Of a stretch of DNA of 64,000 nt, positions 33,586 through 44,316 are shown piece by piece. The position numbers and the translations under genes are program-made. Below the pieces are notes generated by a model. It was given only the letters and a program-made list of their open reading frames with translations. It was not told where the DNA came from and searched no databases. Source of the stretch: Cunninghamia lanceolata (Eukaryota; Streptophyta; Pinopsida; Cupressales; Cupressaceae); contig BSBN01000039.1 in assembly GCA_027924645.1 (NCBI GenBank), positions 20,124,001 through 20,188,000 of the forward strand, read 5' to 3'. Each line of letters begins with the position of its first letter. The first letter of the stretch is position 1.

Positions 33586-35052
33586 ATGGCAGCATCTGCA
33601 AGTGAAGAGCAACAACTTATTTCAGAAGAATGGACTGTGGAGGTTGAAAATTTTCTGACAGAGAGCGAGGAAGCTGTTACAACTTATAAAGCAAGCATGT
33701 GGGTGCCCAGGGCTCTGATTAATGTCAACCAAGACGCATACATTCCTCAAATGCTGTCACTGGGGCCATACCACCATCGCACTCTGCAAGAGCAAGCCCT
33801 GGCGCCTTACCACCAACGCGTCAACCATCTTTCCCAGATGGATTTTTACAAGCTCAACTCTACAAGAGATGCAACCAAAGATAGGCCAGGTCTCGTCTGC
33901 AACTTCTTCACAAGAGCATCAGAGATGGCGCCAGAGTTTGAGGAGTTCTACGACTGGAAGATCAACGACAAAGAAAGGTTCGGGCGGATGATGATGTTGG
34001 ACGCCTTCTTCCTCCACCAGTATCTGAAAAATGGGTTCCATGTTCTTCAACGAGGGACAAGTCAAATACACACCAGGTACAATGAACTTCTTATGCCTAC
34101 ACTCACAAGTATCAAATGTGATATTGTGAAGCTGGAAAATCAGATCCCTCTTTCCCTTCTCAAAGAAATAGACACTGATCTAAACACCAATACACTTGAA
34201 ACTTTTTTCAAAACTGAAATAGCTCGTCTCTCTTGCTTTCAAGCATCTCATGATGTGAATATTGAATACGAAGGAGAACATCATCTACTAGGTTGCATGC
34301 ATAGATATGTTTCCCCTTTATTGCAGATTCGTAGCCTAGATGAAGATAAGCCCAATCCCACCTACTGTGACTACTTCATAACTGCTATTGACGACATGGT
34401 TGCGGCCCTCTTTGCTCTCTTCTATTCCCACCCAGCCAAAGACCATGAGGATTTCCTGGACAGATACAACGCAAAAGAGCTCGCCAAAGCTGGAATTAAG
34501 TTCAAATCTGGGTCGGATAACATCAGATCTGACAAGCAATCCGGCATCAGATTTGACAAGAAATCCGGCACTCTTGTTCTTCCCAAGATTGTAATATCAG
34601 ACACCTACACAGAAGTGATGATGAGGAATTTGCTTGCGCTGGAGATCAACGACGCCAATCGCCCCAAAATTGTGACACAGTACGTTGAGCTGATGGACTG
34701 CCTGATCGACACACCAGAAGACGTTGCCCTGCTGCGAGAATGCCACGTCATTAGCCGCCACAGCATGATGATAACGAATGAGCAGGTGACCAAGATGTGG
34801 GACGGCATGGCCAAGCCTCTGTTTTTTGCAGGGTTTCTGGAGCCTCCACAAGGAATAAAAGCTGGAATCAGGGAAACACTGATCAAGAATTATTACAGAA
34901 GCAAGATAAGAATTTGGTGGGCGGAGTTCCGTGGGGAACATCTGTCAAGACCATGGAAGACGCTGGCGTTGTGTGCTGCAATTCTTGTTGTGGTGCTCAC
35001 AGCAGCACAAACCTACTGTGCTTTTGCCGATTGCCAAAAGAAATCCAAGTGA
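33586..35052 (+). CDS. DUF247 (UPF0481) protein, copy 2, intact
   Basis: Single-exon gene of 488 residues, starting at the ATG in the context CTCTTGATGGCAGCA, which is shared with copies 3 and 4. Motifs in order are EEWTVEVENFL, VPRALINVNQDAYIPQMLSL, GPYHHRTLQ, MDFYKLNSTRDA, CDIVKLENQIPLSLL, HLLGCMHRYVSPLLQI, QYVELMDCLIDTPEDVALL and a C-terminal membrane helix (LALCAAILVVVLTAAQTYC) with a short tail. This full DUF247 layout predicts a membrane-anchored protein with a large soluble N-terminal part. An eight-residue tandem duplication (IRSDKQSG then IRFDKKSG, about 34522-34569) is unique to this copy. The 3' neighbour is a kinase fragment. Molecular role unknown. Confidence 0.93.
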   Translation: MAASASEEQQLISEEWTVEVENFLTESEEAVTTYKASMWVPRALINVNQDAYIPQMLSLGPYHHRTLQEQALAPYHQRVNHLSQMDFYKLNSTRDATKDRPGLVCNFFTRASEMAPEFEEFYDWKINDKERFGRMMMLDAFFLHQYLKNGFHVLQRGTSQIHTRYNELLMPTLTSIKCDIVKLENQIPLSLLKEIDTDLNTNTLETFFKTEIARLSCFQASHDVNIEYEGEHHLLGCMHRYVSPLLQIRSLDEDKPNPTYCDYFITAIDDMVAALFALFYSHPAKDHEDFLDRYNAKELAKAGIKFKSGSDNIRSDKQSGIRFDKKSGTLVLPKIVISDTYTEVMMRNLLALEINDANRPKIVTQYVELMDCLIDTPEDVALLRECHVISRHSMMITNEQVTKMWDGMAKPLFFAGFLEPPQGIKAGIRETLIKNYYRSKIRIWWAEFRGEHLSRPWKTLALCAAILVVVLTAAQTYCAFADCQKKSK

Positions 35053-35529
35053 TACGCGGCCCCAAATGAATCTGCAGTTGATTACAATATATCAGTTTCA
35101 ATTGTGTGTATTATAATATTTTTGGTCCCAAATAAACCTTTAATTCTTGTATTTACAAAGACATGCCTTTATTGTTTATGAAAATGATAGTGCTGATGAA
35201 CACTTATTGGAACTTTCTTTACAAGGATCTCCTTTGTCAATCCCTTTAATCTTATTCAGTGGCTTTCATAAGATTGAAGACATCCCATGTAATCATGTAA
35301 GTTCCTTAGGTTGTGTTTGGGTTGATGTTATGTACTTTTTCTTTTTACTAAGAGATTTTTGGTAAGGTCTAGATAATTCAAATGAATTAGGATTTATCCT
35401 TTTATACAACACCCTTGCATCCAATTTGAATAGTTTTATGATCAAGTCAACAAATTATAAAGAATTCACAGATTATCTTAGCTATTAAAATGCTACTCGA
35501 TATTTCAATATCTGCACAATTTTAAGCAG

Positions 35530-35800
35530 ATGAAATCATACATCATGATCTTAAGTGACGGCCTGGCTCGTCCTACACTGCAAGGTTTACACTCAGAATC
35601 GGAACCAAAAGGGACATGTTCCTACATGGATCCAAATTTCCTAAAACCGGTGAATACAGTACCAAGTCTGGTGTTAACAGCATGGGAGTTGTCATTCTTA
35701 CCCTTCTCCCCGAGAAACCGGTGCTGGAACTGTTAAAAGAGATGGAGCGTGCAAAGGCAATGCATCAAATGCAATGCAGAAATTATTGAACCTCCCTACC
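35530..35800 (+). pseudogene. Protein-kinase fragment (activation loop to subdomain IX)
   Basis: Reads SDGLAR (from the DFGLAR motif), LQGLHSESEPKGTCSYMDPN, then after a 1-bp insertion near 35645 TGEYSTKSGVNSMGVVILTL and PEKPVLELLKEMERAKA. This matches the activation segment and following helix of receptor-like kinases. No other kinase part is present. A second copy lies at 60990-61265, so it was duplicated with the DUF247 block. Confidence 0.75.
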
Positions 35801-36650
35801 ATGGTATTTTCCTTGTTCTTTGTTAATGACATTCGCATGTAAACATGCGCACTTTTTGGTTTAATTATAAGAAAATTACTGTGATACTGAATCTACATTT
35901 GTGCCTCAGTGTGGCCCTAACTTGTCGCTGTAACACATCACACAGTGAGGCAGGTTCATTGAAGGTGGTCAAAAGTCAGTGTCAGTAGTTGAGGATCATT
36001 CTACTTAAATATCATCCATTTCAATGGTTAAATAATTAATAGTAATTTTATCCTCTTTCACAATAAAAAGTGATTTATAATTGCCTTATTTTTGTTGGTC
36101 AAAATTAACTTTTGACTATTGAAACTGATGATGTTTAAGAATAGCCACTAAAGATATGTATGTTCTCAGCTTCTTCGTCTGTCCAATATTCTAAACAGGG
36201 TTGATTTTGAATTTCGTACTTATCAAACTACAATTATTTTAACACATTTACCCAATTTAATCCATCCAAAGATATGAAATTTGAAATATCGGCATTTTAA
36301 TATTTGACTAATATTTTGATATGATTTATAGGAGGTTATGCAAGATCCTTAAGTTACTGTAGACAGATTTACACACGAAAAGGAAGTGATAGAAGGATGG
36401 TTTGATTGCAGAAAGACACATCGCCCATGACAAACAATAAACTTGTGCACAAGAATATGGCAAGAAAGAGGCTAGCACAACACAACAGGAATCACCACCT
36501 TTCTGGAGACTGGTGGTTGTTTATCTCTAACATGAGAGAATGACAGAAAGTTTATCGATGCGCCATAAAGGCCAAGATTTCCCTAACTACTGAAACATCC
36601 ATTGTTGATAAAAATTATCCCTTTTGAGACCTCTCAAATCAACCTATGTG
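35801..36650. other. Intergenic, no gene seen
   Basis: AT-rich sequence between the kinase fragment and the complete copia element. The element's 5-bp target duplication begins at 36651. Confidence 0.6.
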
Positions 36651-36655
36651 AAAAG

Positions 36656-37260
36656 TGTTGGCAAAACAGGGGGACGGAGCAGGGGAGGCAGGCCACAAAC
36701 CACCAGAAAAATACAGATGCAACAGCAATGTGTGATGGACAGCAATAAACAAATACACACACATAGGAAACCAAACATAGATGGACAGCAATATATCTTA
36801 TTTATATATTTCCTTCAACTAGAATACATTCAAAACTTCATTTACATTACAATACAGAGATGCTGCTCTGTTTTCTGACTCTGTCCCAATCTCTGGAGCT
36901 GCACACTGTATATTCGGAGCTGCCTGTGTGAACTCCATAGCTGCCTTACTGTTGCTGCTGCAACATTCCTCTCCACTATTCACCTTCTACTGTTCTCTCC
37001 AGGAACATTCTCCTTCCTCTGTTGCTGCAAGTTCAACACATTCTCCACTATCTACAGACAATGGTTCTTTTTTTTCCTTTTTTTTTTTGTCTCTTCTACA
37101 TACCCAGCAAAATGGGCGCTCAACAATTTCAAATTCAAATGCACCTACCACATTAATTTCTGGTAGGCCAACGGTGAGGAGGGGGATGCGGGAGATCCCC
37201 AGGTCTGACGCGGGGGGCTGACAGCATTAAATTTCTCTGACAAAGATTAAATTTCCAACA
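36656..37260 (-). repeat. 3' LTR of the complete copia element
   Basis: TG...CA ends, 605 bp, nearly identical to 42104-42707. It includes a T-rich run (37066-37090) and three CTCCGGAG-type words. Confidence 0.95.
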
Positions 37261-37272
37261 CTTCCCCTTAAT
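37261..37272 (-). other. Polypurine tract of the complete copia element
   Basis: The minus strand reads ATTAAGGGGAAG directly before the 3' LTR, as expected for the plus-strand primer. Confidence 0.8.
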
Positions 37273-37285
37273 CTGAAGTCAGACG

Positions 37286-40200
37286 TCAATTTGCAATTTT
37301 CATTCCGGAATTAATCTCCGGAGATATACATTTACCTTTGCCTTTCTGGAGCAGATCTCTGGAGCTCTTTCTGCTGTGCTGCAACATCTCCGAAGCTACC
37401 CTCTGCATCTCCGGAGTTCCCTGTCTATATCTCTGGAGCTGACTTCCCTTTTCAGCGTCTCCGGAGCATCTCCGGAGCTGACTCTCTGCAACTCCGGAGT
37501 TCCTTTTCTGCATCTCCGGAGCATCTCCAGAGCTGCACATACATTCCAGAGTTGAATCTCTAGAGCTCTCCTGCTGTCTTTCTAGATCTGAACCTCCGGA
37601 GCTATCTTCTTTGTAGGACTGCGCACCTCCGTAGCTGTCCTCTTTTCGGGGCTGCACACCTCCAGAGCTGTCCACAATGCCTAGCCTATCTCTTAGGCAT
37701 TCAAAGGAATCTTTCGGTAATGCTTTTGTGAAAATATCAGCGAGCTGCTGCTCGGATCTGCAATACTGCAACTCAATCTCTCCTCATTCTACCAACTCCC
37801 TAATGAAGTGATAACAGATCTCAATATGCTTGCTTCGTCCATGGAAGACTAGATTCTTTGTCAGGGCTATTAATGAAACATTGTCACAATGAATGGTTGT
37901 ACCATCTTCTTGCTGCTCATACAAGTCTGCAAGGATTCTTCTTAGCCAAATAGCCTGACAAGCTACTGCATTTGCTGCAATATACTCAGCTTCTGCTGTA
38001 GAGAGAGAAACAATGGGTTGCTTCTTGGATGCCCATGATATCACACCTGAACCCATGTGAAATACATAGCCGGATGTACTCTTTCGGTCATCTACATTTC
38101 CTGCCCAATCACTGTCCGTGAAACCAGCCAACTTAAACTCATCAGAAACATCATACAAAATGCCATAACCTGTTGTGCCATTGACATACCTCAGGATCCT
38201 CTTTCCTGCTTGCCAATGTGAGTCCTTAGGCTTCTCCATGAACCTAGAAATCAAGCTTACAGCATACATCAAATTAGGCCTAGTTGCTATCAAGTACATG
38301 AGGCTTCCAACCATGCTCTTGTAGAGGGTTGGGTTTACTTCCCTACTGCTGTCCTCTTTACTCAACTTCAGACTTGTGGCTGTTGGTGTAGGGGCAGGTT
38401 TACTGTTTTCCATTTTAAACCTCTTCACAATATGTTTGGCATAGTTAGTTTGCGAAATAAATATGCCATGCTCTGTTTGCTTGACCTCAATGCCGAGGAA
38501 AAACTTCAGCAGACCTAAGTCTGTCATCTCAAACTCATTCTTCATTGCCTCTTTGAAATCAACAATGAAAAGATCACTATTTCCAGTAAAAATCAGATCA
38601 TCTACATACAAAACAGTAATCAAAATTTTACCTTCAGCTGCTTTGATGTAAAGAGTGGGCTCACTGCTGCTTTTGCTAAAGCCATTGCTCACCAAATATG
38701 AGTCTATCCTGCTGTACCATGCCCTAGGGGCTTGTTTCAGCCCATAGAGGGCTTTTCGGAGCCTGTATACCTTATCCTCTTGCCCTGGGACTTCATAGCC
38801 AGGTGGTTGCTCCACATACACTTCCTCTTTCAGCACTCCGTTCAAGAAGGCTGACTTTACATCCATCTGAAACACCTTCCATCTGTGTTGGGCTGCAATT
38901 GCTATGACTGCCCGAACTGTTTCCAACCTTGCAACTGGTGCATAGGTCTCATCATAATCTCTTCCAGGCTGTTGTTTGTACCCTTTGACAACCAGCCTTG
39001 CCTTATGTCTTTCAATCTTTCCTTCAGCAGTAGACTTGGTCTTATAGACCCACTTAACTCCAATCACTTGTTTACCCTTGGGTAAATCAGTTAGCTGCCA
39101 TGTGTCATTCCTCACTATGGCATCCAATTCTTCATCCATGGCCTCACACCATTTCTCTTCTTTCACAGCTTCTTCAAAGTAGAGTGGATCACTAGAAGAA
39201 AATAATACAAAATTCAAATCTTTATCATCATCAGCATACCTTGTGCTATCATAAATCTCCTTCACACTCTTTGTCCTTCGTGGCATCAATGATGCGAGTG
39301 TGGGATCTGAATTGCCTCTAGAGCTGCGACTGTTCTGACCTTCGGAGCTGCTGCTGTGACCTCTGGAGCTGCAGTTCTGATGACCTCCGGAGCTGTTGTT
39401 ATAACGTCCTCCGGAGCTGCTGTTCTCCGGAGTTGCAGACCTTCGGAGTTGCTGATCTCCGGAGCTGCAATGCTGCTGTCTACCTCTGGAGATGCTGTGC
39501 TGAGCATCTCCGGAGCTGCAGTTTTCTAGAGCTCTACGGTAGTTTCTCCCCGAGCTGCTGCTCTCCGTAGCTCCTTCGGAGTTGCTATCCTCTGGAGCTT
39601 CTTCATCTTCAAGGGGCATTGTGACTGAAATGCCCAAGGTGCTGTCCACCGTTCCATCCCATGCTTCATTCTCTATGAACTCAACGTCTCTGCTGATCAC
39701 AAGCTTTTTGGTGATGGGATTAAACAACCTGTAGGCTTGTGATTCTTCACTATAGCCCGTGAAGATACATTTCTCACCTTTATCATCAAATTTCTGCCTC
39801 TTCTCTTTAGGCACGAATGCATATGCCACACACTCGAAAATTCTTAGGTGCTCAACTGTCCATTTGCAGTTTGTCCACGCCTCTTGTGGAATCCGATTAC
39901 GAACTGCCTTTGTAGGACACCTATTCAATAGGTACACCGCTGTTGCTACAGCTTCACCCCAATAATCATTTGACAGTCCCTTTTCCTTCAGCATGCTTGC
40001 TGCCATCTCTATGATGGTTCTATTTTTCCTTTCAGCAACTCCATTTTGCTGTGGAGTGTACCTTGTTGTGAACTGTTTAGGAATGCTTTCATTCCTGCAG
40101 AAATTCAGAAATTGTTTGAAGACATACTCTCCTCCTCTATCAGTTCTTAGGGCCTTGATATGGCGGCCACTCTGCTTTTCAGCTGATGCCTTAAACTCTT

Positions 40201-40671
40201 TAAATTTCTCAAAGGCCTCTGATTTGTTTTTCAAGAAATAAATCCATATTTTTTTGCTGTAATCATCAATGAAAGTCATGAAATATATATTTCCACCTAA
40301 TGTGGGAGTTTTCATAGGGCCACATAAATCTGAATGCACCAACTCTAATGGTGCTCTTACCCTTCTAGAATACCCTGATTGAAAGGGTTGTTGTGCTGTT
40401 GTCCTAAAATGCAGGCTTCACATTTGCCATCGGGCTCTACAATGTTCGGTAGCCCTCTAACCATGCCTTTCCTAGACAATAAACTTAAACCAGAAAAACT
40501 TAAGTGCCCATACCTCAAATGCCACAATTTGGATGGGTCTTTGATGACTGTCCTGAAAGCTATTTGCTGTCCCACTACTGTGAGCATTGGAGATAGTGTA
40601 GTAAACTGCGCTAAAGATAGCACCGGAGTTAGTGCCAGAGATGGCACCGGAGTCAGCGATAGGGGAAACAT
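37286..40671 (-). pseudogene. Copia pol: integrase, reverse transcriptase, RNase H, with an SSGG-rich tail
   Basis: 40671-40357 carries the GAG-pre-integrase zinc-binding segment (LWHLRYGHLSFSG with CEACILGQ). After a frameshift near 40375, 40342-37784 (852 codons) carries integrase (VHSDLCGPM, LRTDRGGEY, PQQNGVAERKNRTI), an SSG-rich linker (about 39600-39290), RT (ARLVVKGYKQ, FQMDVKSAFLNG, LYVDDLIFTGN) and RNase H (FTDSDWAGNVDDRKSTSGY, LSTAEAEYIAA, HCDNVSLIAL). A TGA near 37784 separates the final ADIFTKALPK motif. An unusual tail of about 120 residues (DSSGGVQPRKED, SSGDAPEMQKR) runs to 37286. It would serve reverse transcription and integration but cannot be made in one piece. Confidence 0.93.
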
Positions 40672-42018
40672 TCAGTTTCTTGTCATTTGCACTGCTGCAA
40701 TGACCTTCTTGCTGCCTCCTCTATCAAATATAGTGCACCCTCCATTTTCCATCAGGATTCTATAACCGTTTTGGACCATCTGTCCAATGCTTAGTAGGTT
40801 ATGCTTTATGCCAGGGGCATAATAGACATCATGGATTTGCATTTTCTCACCTTGCTTGCTGAGGACTGTTATGATGCCTCTTCCTATGACAGGAACCTTT
40901 TAACTATTCCCCATCATGATTTCAGACTTGACATTTCTGTCAATGGAGGCAAACAAGTTTTCATTACCACTCATGTGGTTGCTACACCCGCTGTCCAAAT
41001 ACCAGACTTCAGGGCTGCTCTTCTCAGCAAGGTTGCACACTATAAATACCTTGGAGTGTTTCTCATTTTCAGCCCTATTCTCATTTGCTACATTAGCATT
41101 TTAGCCTCCATGGTCTTGCTGTTTCTTTCTACACTCACTAGCATAATGGCTGAATTTATGACAGTAATAGCATTGAATATTACTTTTGTCATACCTTTGA
41201 TTAGAACTGCTGTTCTTCTTCATTCCTTGATAGCTTGGCAGTGAGCTACTTGCCTCTTCTTGGCTGTTAGAAACTCCTCTGCCAGAGTTGCTTCTTCCTC
41301 TACCTGTTTGACCTTTACCTCTGTTGTTTCTTCCTCTTTCCCGACCTCTTGCATTGGTCTGAGCCTTGAAGGCTTGCTCAAGGGAAGGAGCGGATCTATT
41401 CAACCACTGCTCATGGCTTTGTAGAGAGCCCATCAACTCATCCACTGTCATCTTGGATAGATCCTTTGTCTCTTCGATGGTTATGACAATAGGGTCAAAT
41501 CTGGAAGGTAGACTCCTTAGGATTTTCTCAACAATCCTTTGTTCATCCATGGTTTCTCCATTTATCCTTAGCCGATTCAACATGGTAGAAACCCTGGTGT
41601 GAAAGTCTGAAATAGACTCACTCTCTTTCATCTGAAGCATCTCAAAATCTCTTCTAAACAGCTGGAGCTTAACTGACCTCACTTTGTCAGTTCCCTTGTA
41701 GCTGTTCTGCAGTATATCCCAAGCCTGTTTTGAATAGTTTGCTGCTGCAATACGGGGGAAAATAGCCTCTGTCAAGGCTGCCTCAACTAGACTGAGGGCT
41801 TTTGCATCTTTCATCCTAGTTTCCTTCAACTGGTTTCTTTGTGCATTCGTTAAGGCTGCATAGGCTGCTAGGTCTGTGATGTCTGTGAACCCATTAGTGA
41901 CCAGCTCCCATAGGTCATTCGCAACCAGAATGGTCTTCATCTTCTTAGACCAAATATCATAGTTCTTCCCATCAAAACTCGGTGGCTGTTGCCATCCTTT
42001 GCTGTCCCCACCTACCAT
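40672..42018 (-). pseudogene. Copia gag and protease
   Basis: Gag starts at 42018 (MVGGDSKGWQQPPSFDGKNY) and runs 305 codons through a UBN2-type domain and a complete CCHC knuckle (CYYCHKFSHYASEC), stopping at TAA 41101-41103. Reading through, the same frame gives the aspartic protease (YLDSGCSNHMSG, about 41000-40965), a TAG near 40898, and protease C-terminal sequence (LLSIGQMVQNGYRILMENGG). Gag itself looks intact and could be made. Confidence 0.9.
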
Positions 42019-42087
42019 GAATGCCTAGACAAAACTAGGGCTTATAAAACACCCACACAAACTTGACTGGACTGCCCAGAAAAAATA

Positions 42088-42101
42088 GGGCTCTGATACC
42101 A
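42088..42101 (-). other. Primer-binding site of the complete copia element
   Basis: The minus strand reads TGGTATCAGAGCCC, complementary to initiator methionine tRNA, two bases from the 5' LTR. Confidence 0.92.
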
Positions 42102-42103
42102 AA

Positions 42104-42707
42104 TGTTGGCAAAACAGTGGGATGGAGCAGGGGAGGCAGGACACAAACCACTAGAAAAATACAGATGCAACAGCAATGTGTGATGGACAACAATAAACAA
42201 ATACACACACACAGGAAACCAAACATAGATGGACAGCAATATATCTTGTTTATATATTTCCTTCAACTAGAATACATTCAAAACTTCATTTACATTACAA
42301 TACAGAGATGCTGCTCTGTTTTCTGACTCTGTCCCAATCTCTGGAGCTGCACACTGTATATCCGGAGCTGCCTGTGCGAACTCCGTAGCTGCCTTACTGT
42401 TGTTGCTGCAACATTCCTCTATGTTGTTCACCTTTTGCTGTTCTCTCCAGGAACATTCTCCTTCCTTTGCTGCTACAGGTTCAACACATTCTCCACTATC
42501 TACAGACAATGGTTCTTTTTTTTCCTTTTTTTTTTGTCTCTTCTACATACCCAGCAAAATGGGCGCTCAACAATTTCAAATTCAAATGCACCTACCACAT
42601 TAATTTTTGGCAGGCCAACGGTGAGGAGGGGGATGTGGGAGATCCCCAGGTCTAACGCGAGGGGCTGACAGCATTAAATTGCTCTGACAAAGATTAAATT
42701 TCCAACA
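42104..42707 (-). repeat. 5' LTR of the complete copia element
   Basis: 604 bp, near-identical to the 3' LTR, followed by the target duplication AAAAG at 42708-42712. Confidence 0.95.
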
Positions 42708-42712
42708 AAAAG

Positions 42713-44178
42713 AGATTTAGATATCAGGCATTTTCATGCCTTTGAAAGTCGCTAGCTTTTAGATTACCCAATGGACATATATACATATTTATGTTCATAT
42801 TCTAAATAGTAGGATTTTTGTGTCTATATTTGTGTGGAGTAGGACTTTTTAAAATGAATACCTTATTTTGCATTTCATTTCAAAATTGTGATACTTATGT
42901 TATGTGTTATGAGTCAAATCTGTGCAAGAATATCTTACTTGCAAGTTATTTATTGTATTTAAGATATTTTAATTAAAGTAGATTCAAAACATAAGATAAA
43001 AGTGTATGGGTATGTAATTTCTACCATTACTAATACTTTGCACTTTTTCCCTTCATTTTGGATTCACTTAACCTAATTGTCTTTTATATAATGATATAAT
43101 ATATAAGTGGGGTGATTTATGCTAAATGTTGGCACATAATTTGAGCCTATTTTTATCCCTCCACCTAAGCTTTGTGTTTTGACCTAAGGGATGAAACATT
43201 TCAAATTGAATTCTAAAGTGTTGTATAAAAGCGCAACTCTAATTCATCTAAAAACATCATTTTGATTCTAAGAGGATATCATCCAAAATCTAGAGCCCAT
43301 ACACATACTTGCATCATAATTCGAGGAGAACATATAAGCATTTACTAATACATTAACATTTACATACTTAACAATATATAGGCATATTGTATGATTGCTT
43401 GTTATCTTCAATCTTTGTCCACAAGCCATTTAATCGACCCACCTAGGGGTTTGACTAAGCAGAACATGACCAAGATCACTTAGCAAGCTCCTCATAAGTA
43501 TTTGTAAATATCAATAGTCTATTTTCAAACTATAAGAAAATCAGGAGAACAAGTTTTCTGATCACAGAACCTAGTGGATCAATTTCATGTATAGAAGGTT
43601 GATTTCATAAATTATGTATCACATAATTAGTCTAGATTGATTCTCCTAAAATTGAATAACCCTAATTTTGAAAATTTCTTATCTGTTTAGAATTTATTAT
43701 TTCAACTCTCATATCTAAATTAAATATTTTTATTATTTATTTTCCTTTTCAATTATATACCATGAGAAGCTTTGTTAAAAGAAAAGATGCGATACAATTA
43801 ATTAAACTTGGTGTGGAATAAGCTTTTATAGGAAAAAGATTACATTTAATCATGGTTATATGATTGTTATTATATGATTGTGTTCTTTTCTTGATCGTGA
43901 GTCTTGGAATGCCATCCTTTATCATATTTAAATAAATCTAATCCAAAGGAATAATACAAATTAATAACTTTAAACAATCCTCTCAAATCAAATATTTCTT
44001 TATCATTTTACAAAATTATTTACATTACTGTTAGCCGAATGAAATGCTTTTGAAATCAGCTTTATTCTCCTGTAGATAAATTTGTTGCAGACAGCAAGTA
44101 AAGCCCAGCTAGCAATGACGTGAATGATCTGACTGCATTGCTGTTAGAATCAAATCCAGAGAGAAAGTAAATTACCAG
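42713..44178. other. Upstream region of DUF247 copy 3, no gene
   Basis: AT-rich. From about 43560 onward it is homologous to 61350-62220 upstream of copy 4 (shared AGAAGGTTGATTT, CATGAGAAGCTTTG and TTGCAGACAGCAAGTAAAGC words), showing that some 750 bp of 5' flank was duplicated with the gene. Confidence 0.65.
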
Positions 44179-44179
44179 A

Positions 44180-44235
44180 GTGGCACTTCCTTGGTTCACA
44201 CGGAAAGCATACTCCTCTTATTATATAACCTGTAT
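44180..44235 (+). promoter_or_regulatory. Conserved core promoter block, DUF247 copy 3
   Basis: GTGGCACTTCCTTGGTTCAC, ACGGAAAGCATACTCCTC and a TATA-like TTATTATATAACC, 137 to about 85 bp before the ATG. Confidence 0.65.
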
Positions 44236-44316
44236 ACTAACTTTAATCTTATTAAAGATTGAATTTGTTGAAGTGTTTTACTTATCTCCAGCCATTTCTT
44301 GAATTGGTCGCTCTTG

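Larger units (their letters stand above)
36656..42707 (-). mobile_element. Complete Ty1-copia retrotransposon, recently inserted, coding region broken
   Basis: Element of 6,052 bp with LTRs of 605 bp (36656-37260) and 604 bp (42104-42707), both TGTTGG to CCAACA, flanked by the target duplication AAAAG (36651-36655 and 42708-42712). It has a primer-binding site (42088-42101) and polypurine tract (37261-37272). The domain order gag, protease, integrase, RT, RNase H places it in Ty1-copia. The LTRs differ at only a modest number of positions, so insertion is fairly recent. Coding lesions are a TAA after gag (41101-41103), a TAG near 40898, a frameshift near 40375 and a TGA near 37784. Copies of CTCCGGAGCTGC are amplified in three places. 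Confidence 0.96.

Noticed and set aside
34336..34941. Minus-strand frames inside DUF247 copies (also 28110, 45297 and 63210)
   Set aside because: Antisense shadows of a conserved coding region, present at the same place in each copy.
42063..42668. Plus-strand frames in the copia LTRs (also 36624-37221)
   Set aside because: They lie on the non-coding strand of both LTRs and are the same sequence twice.
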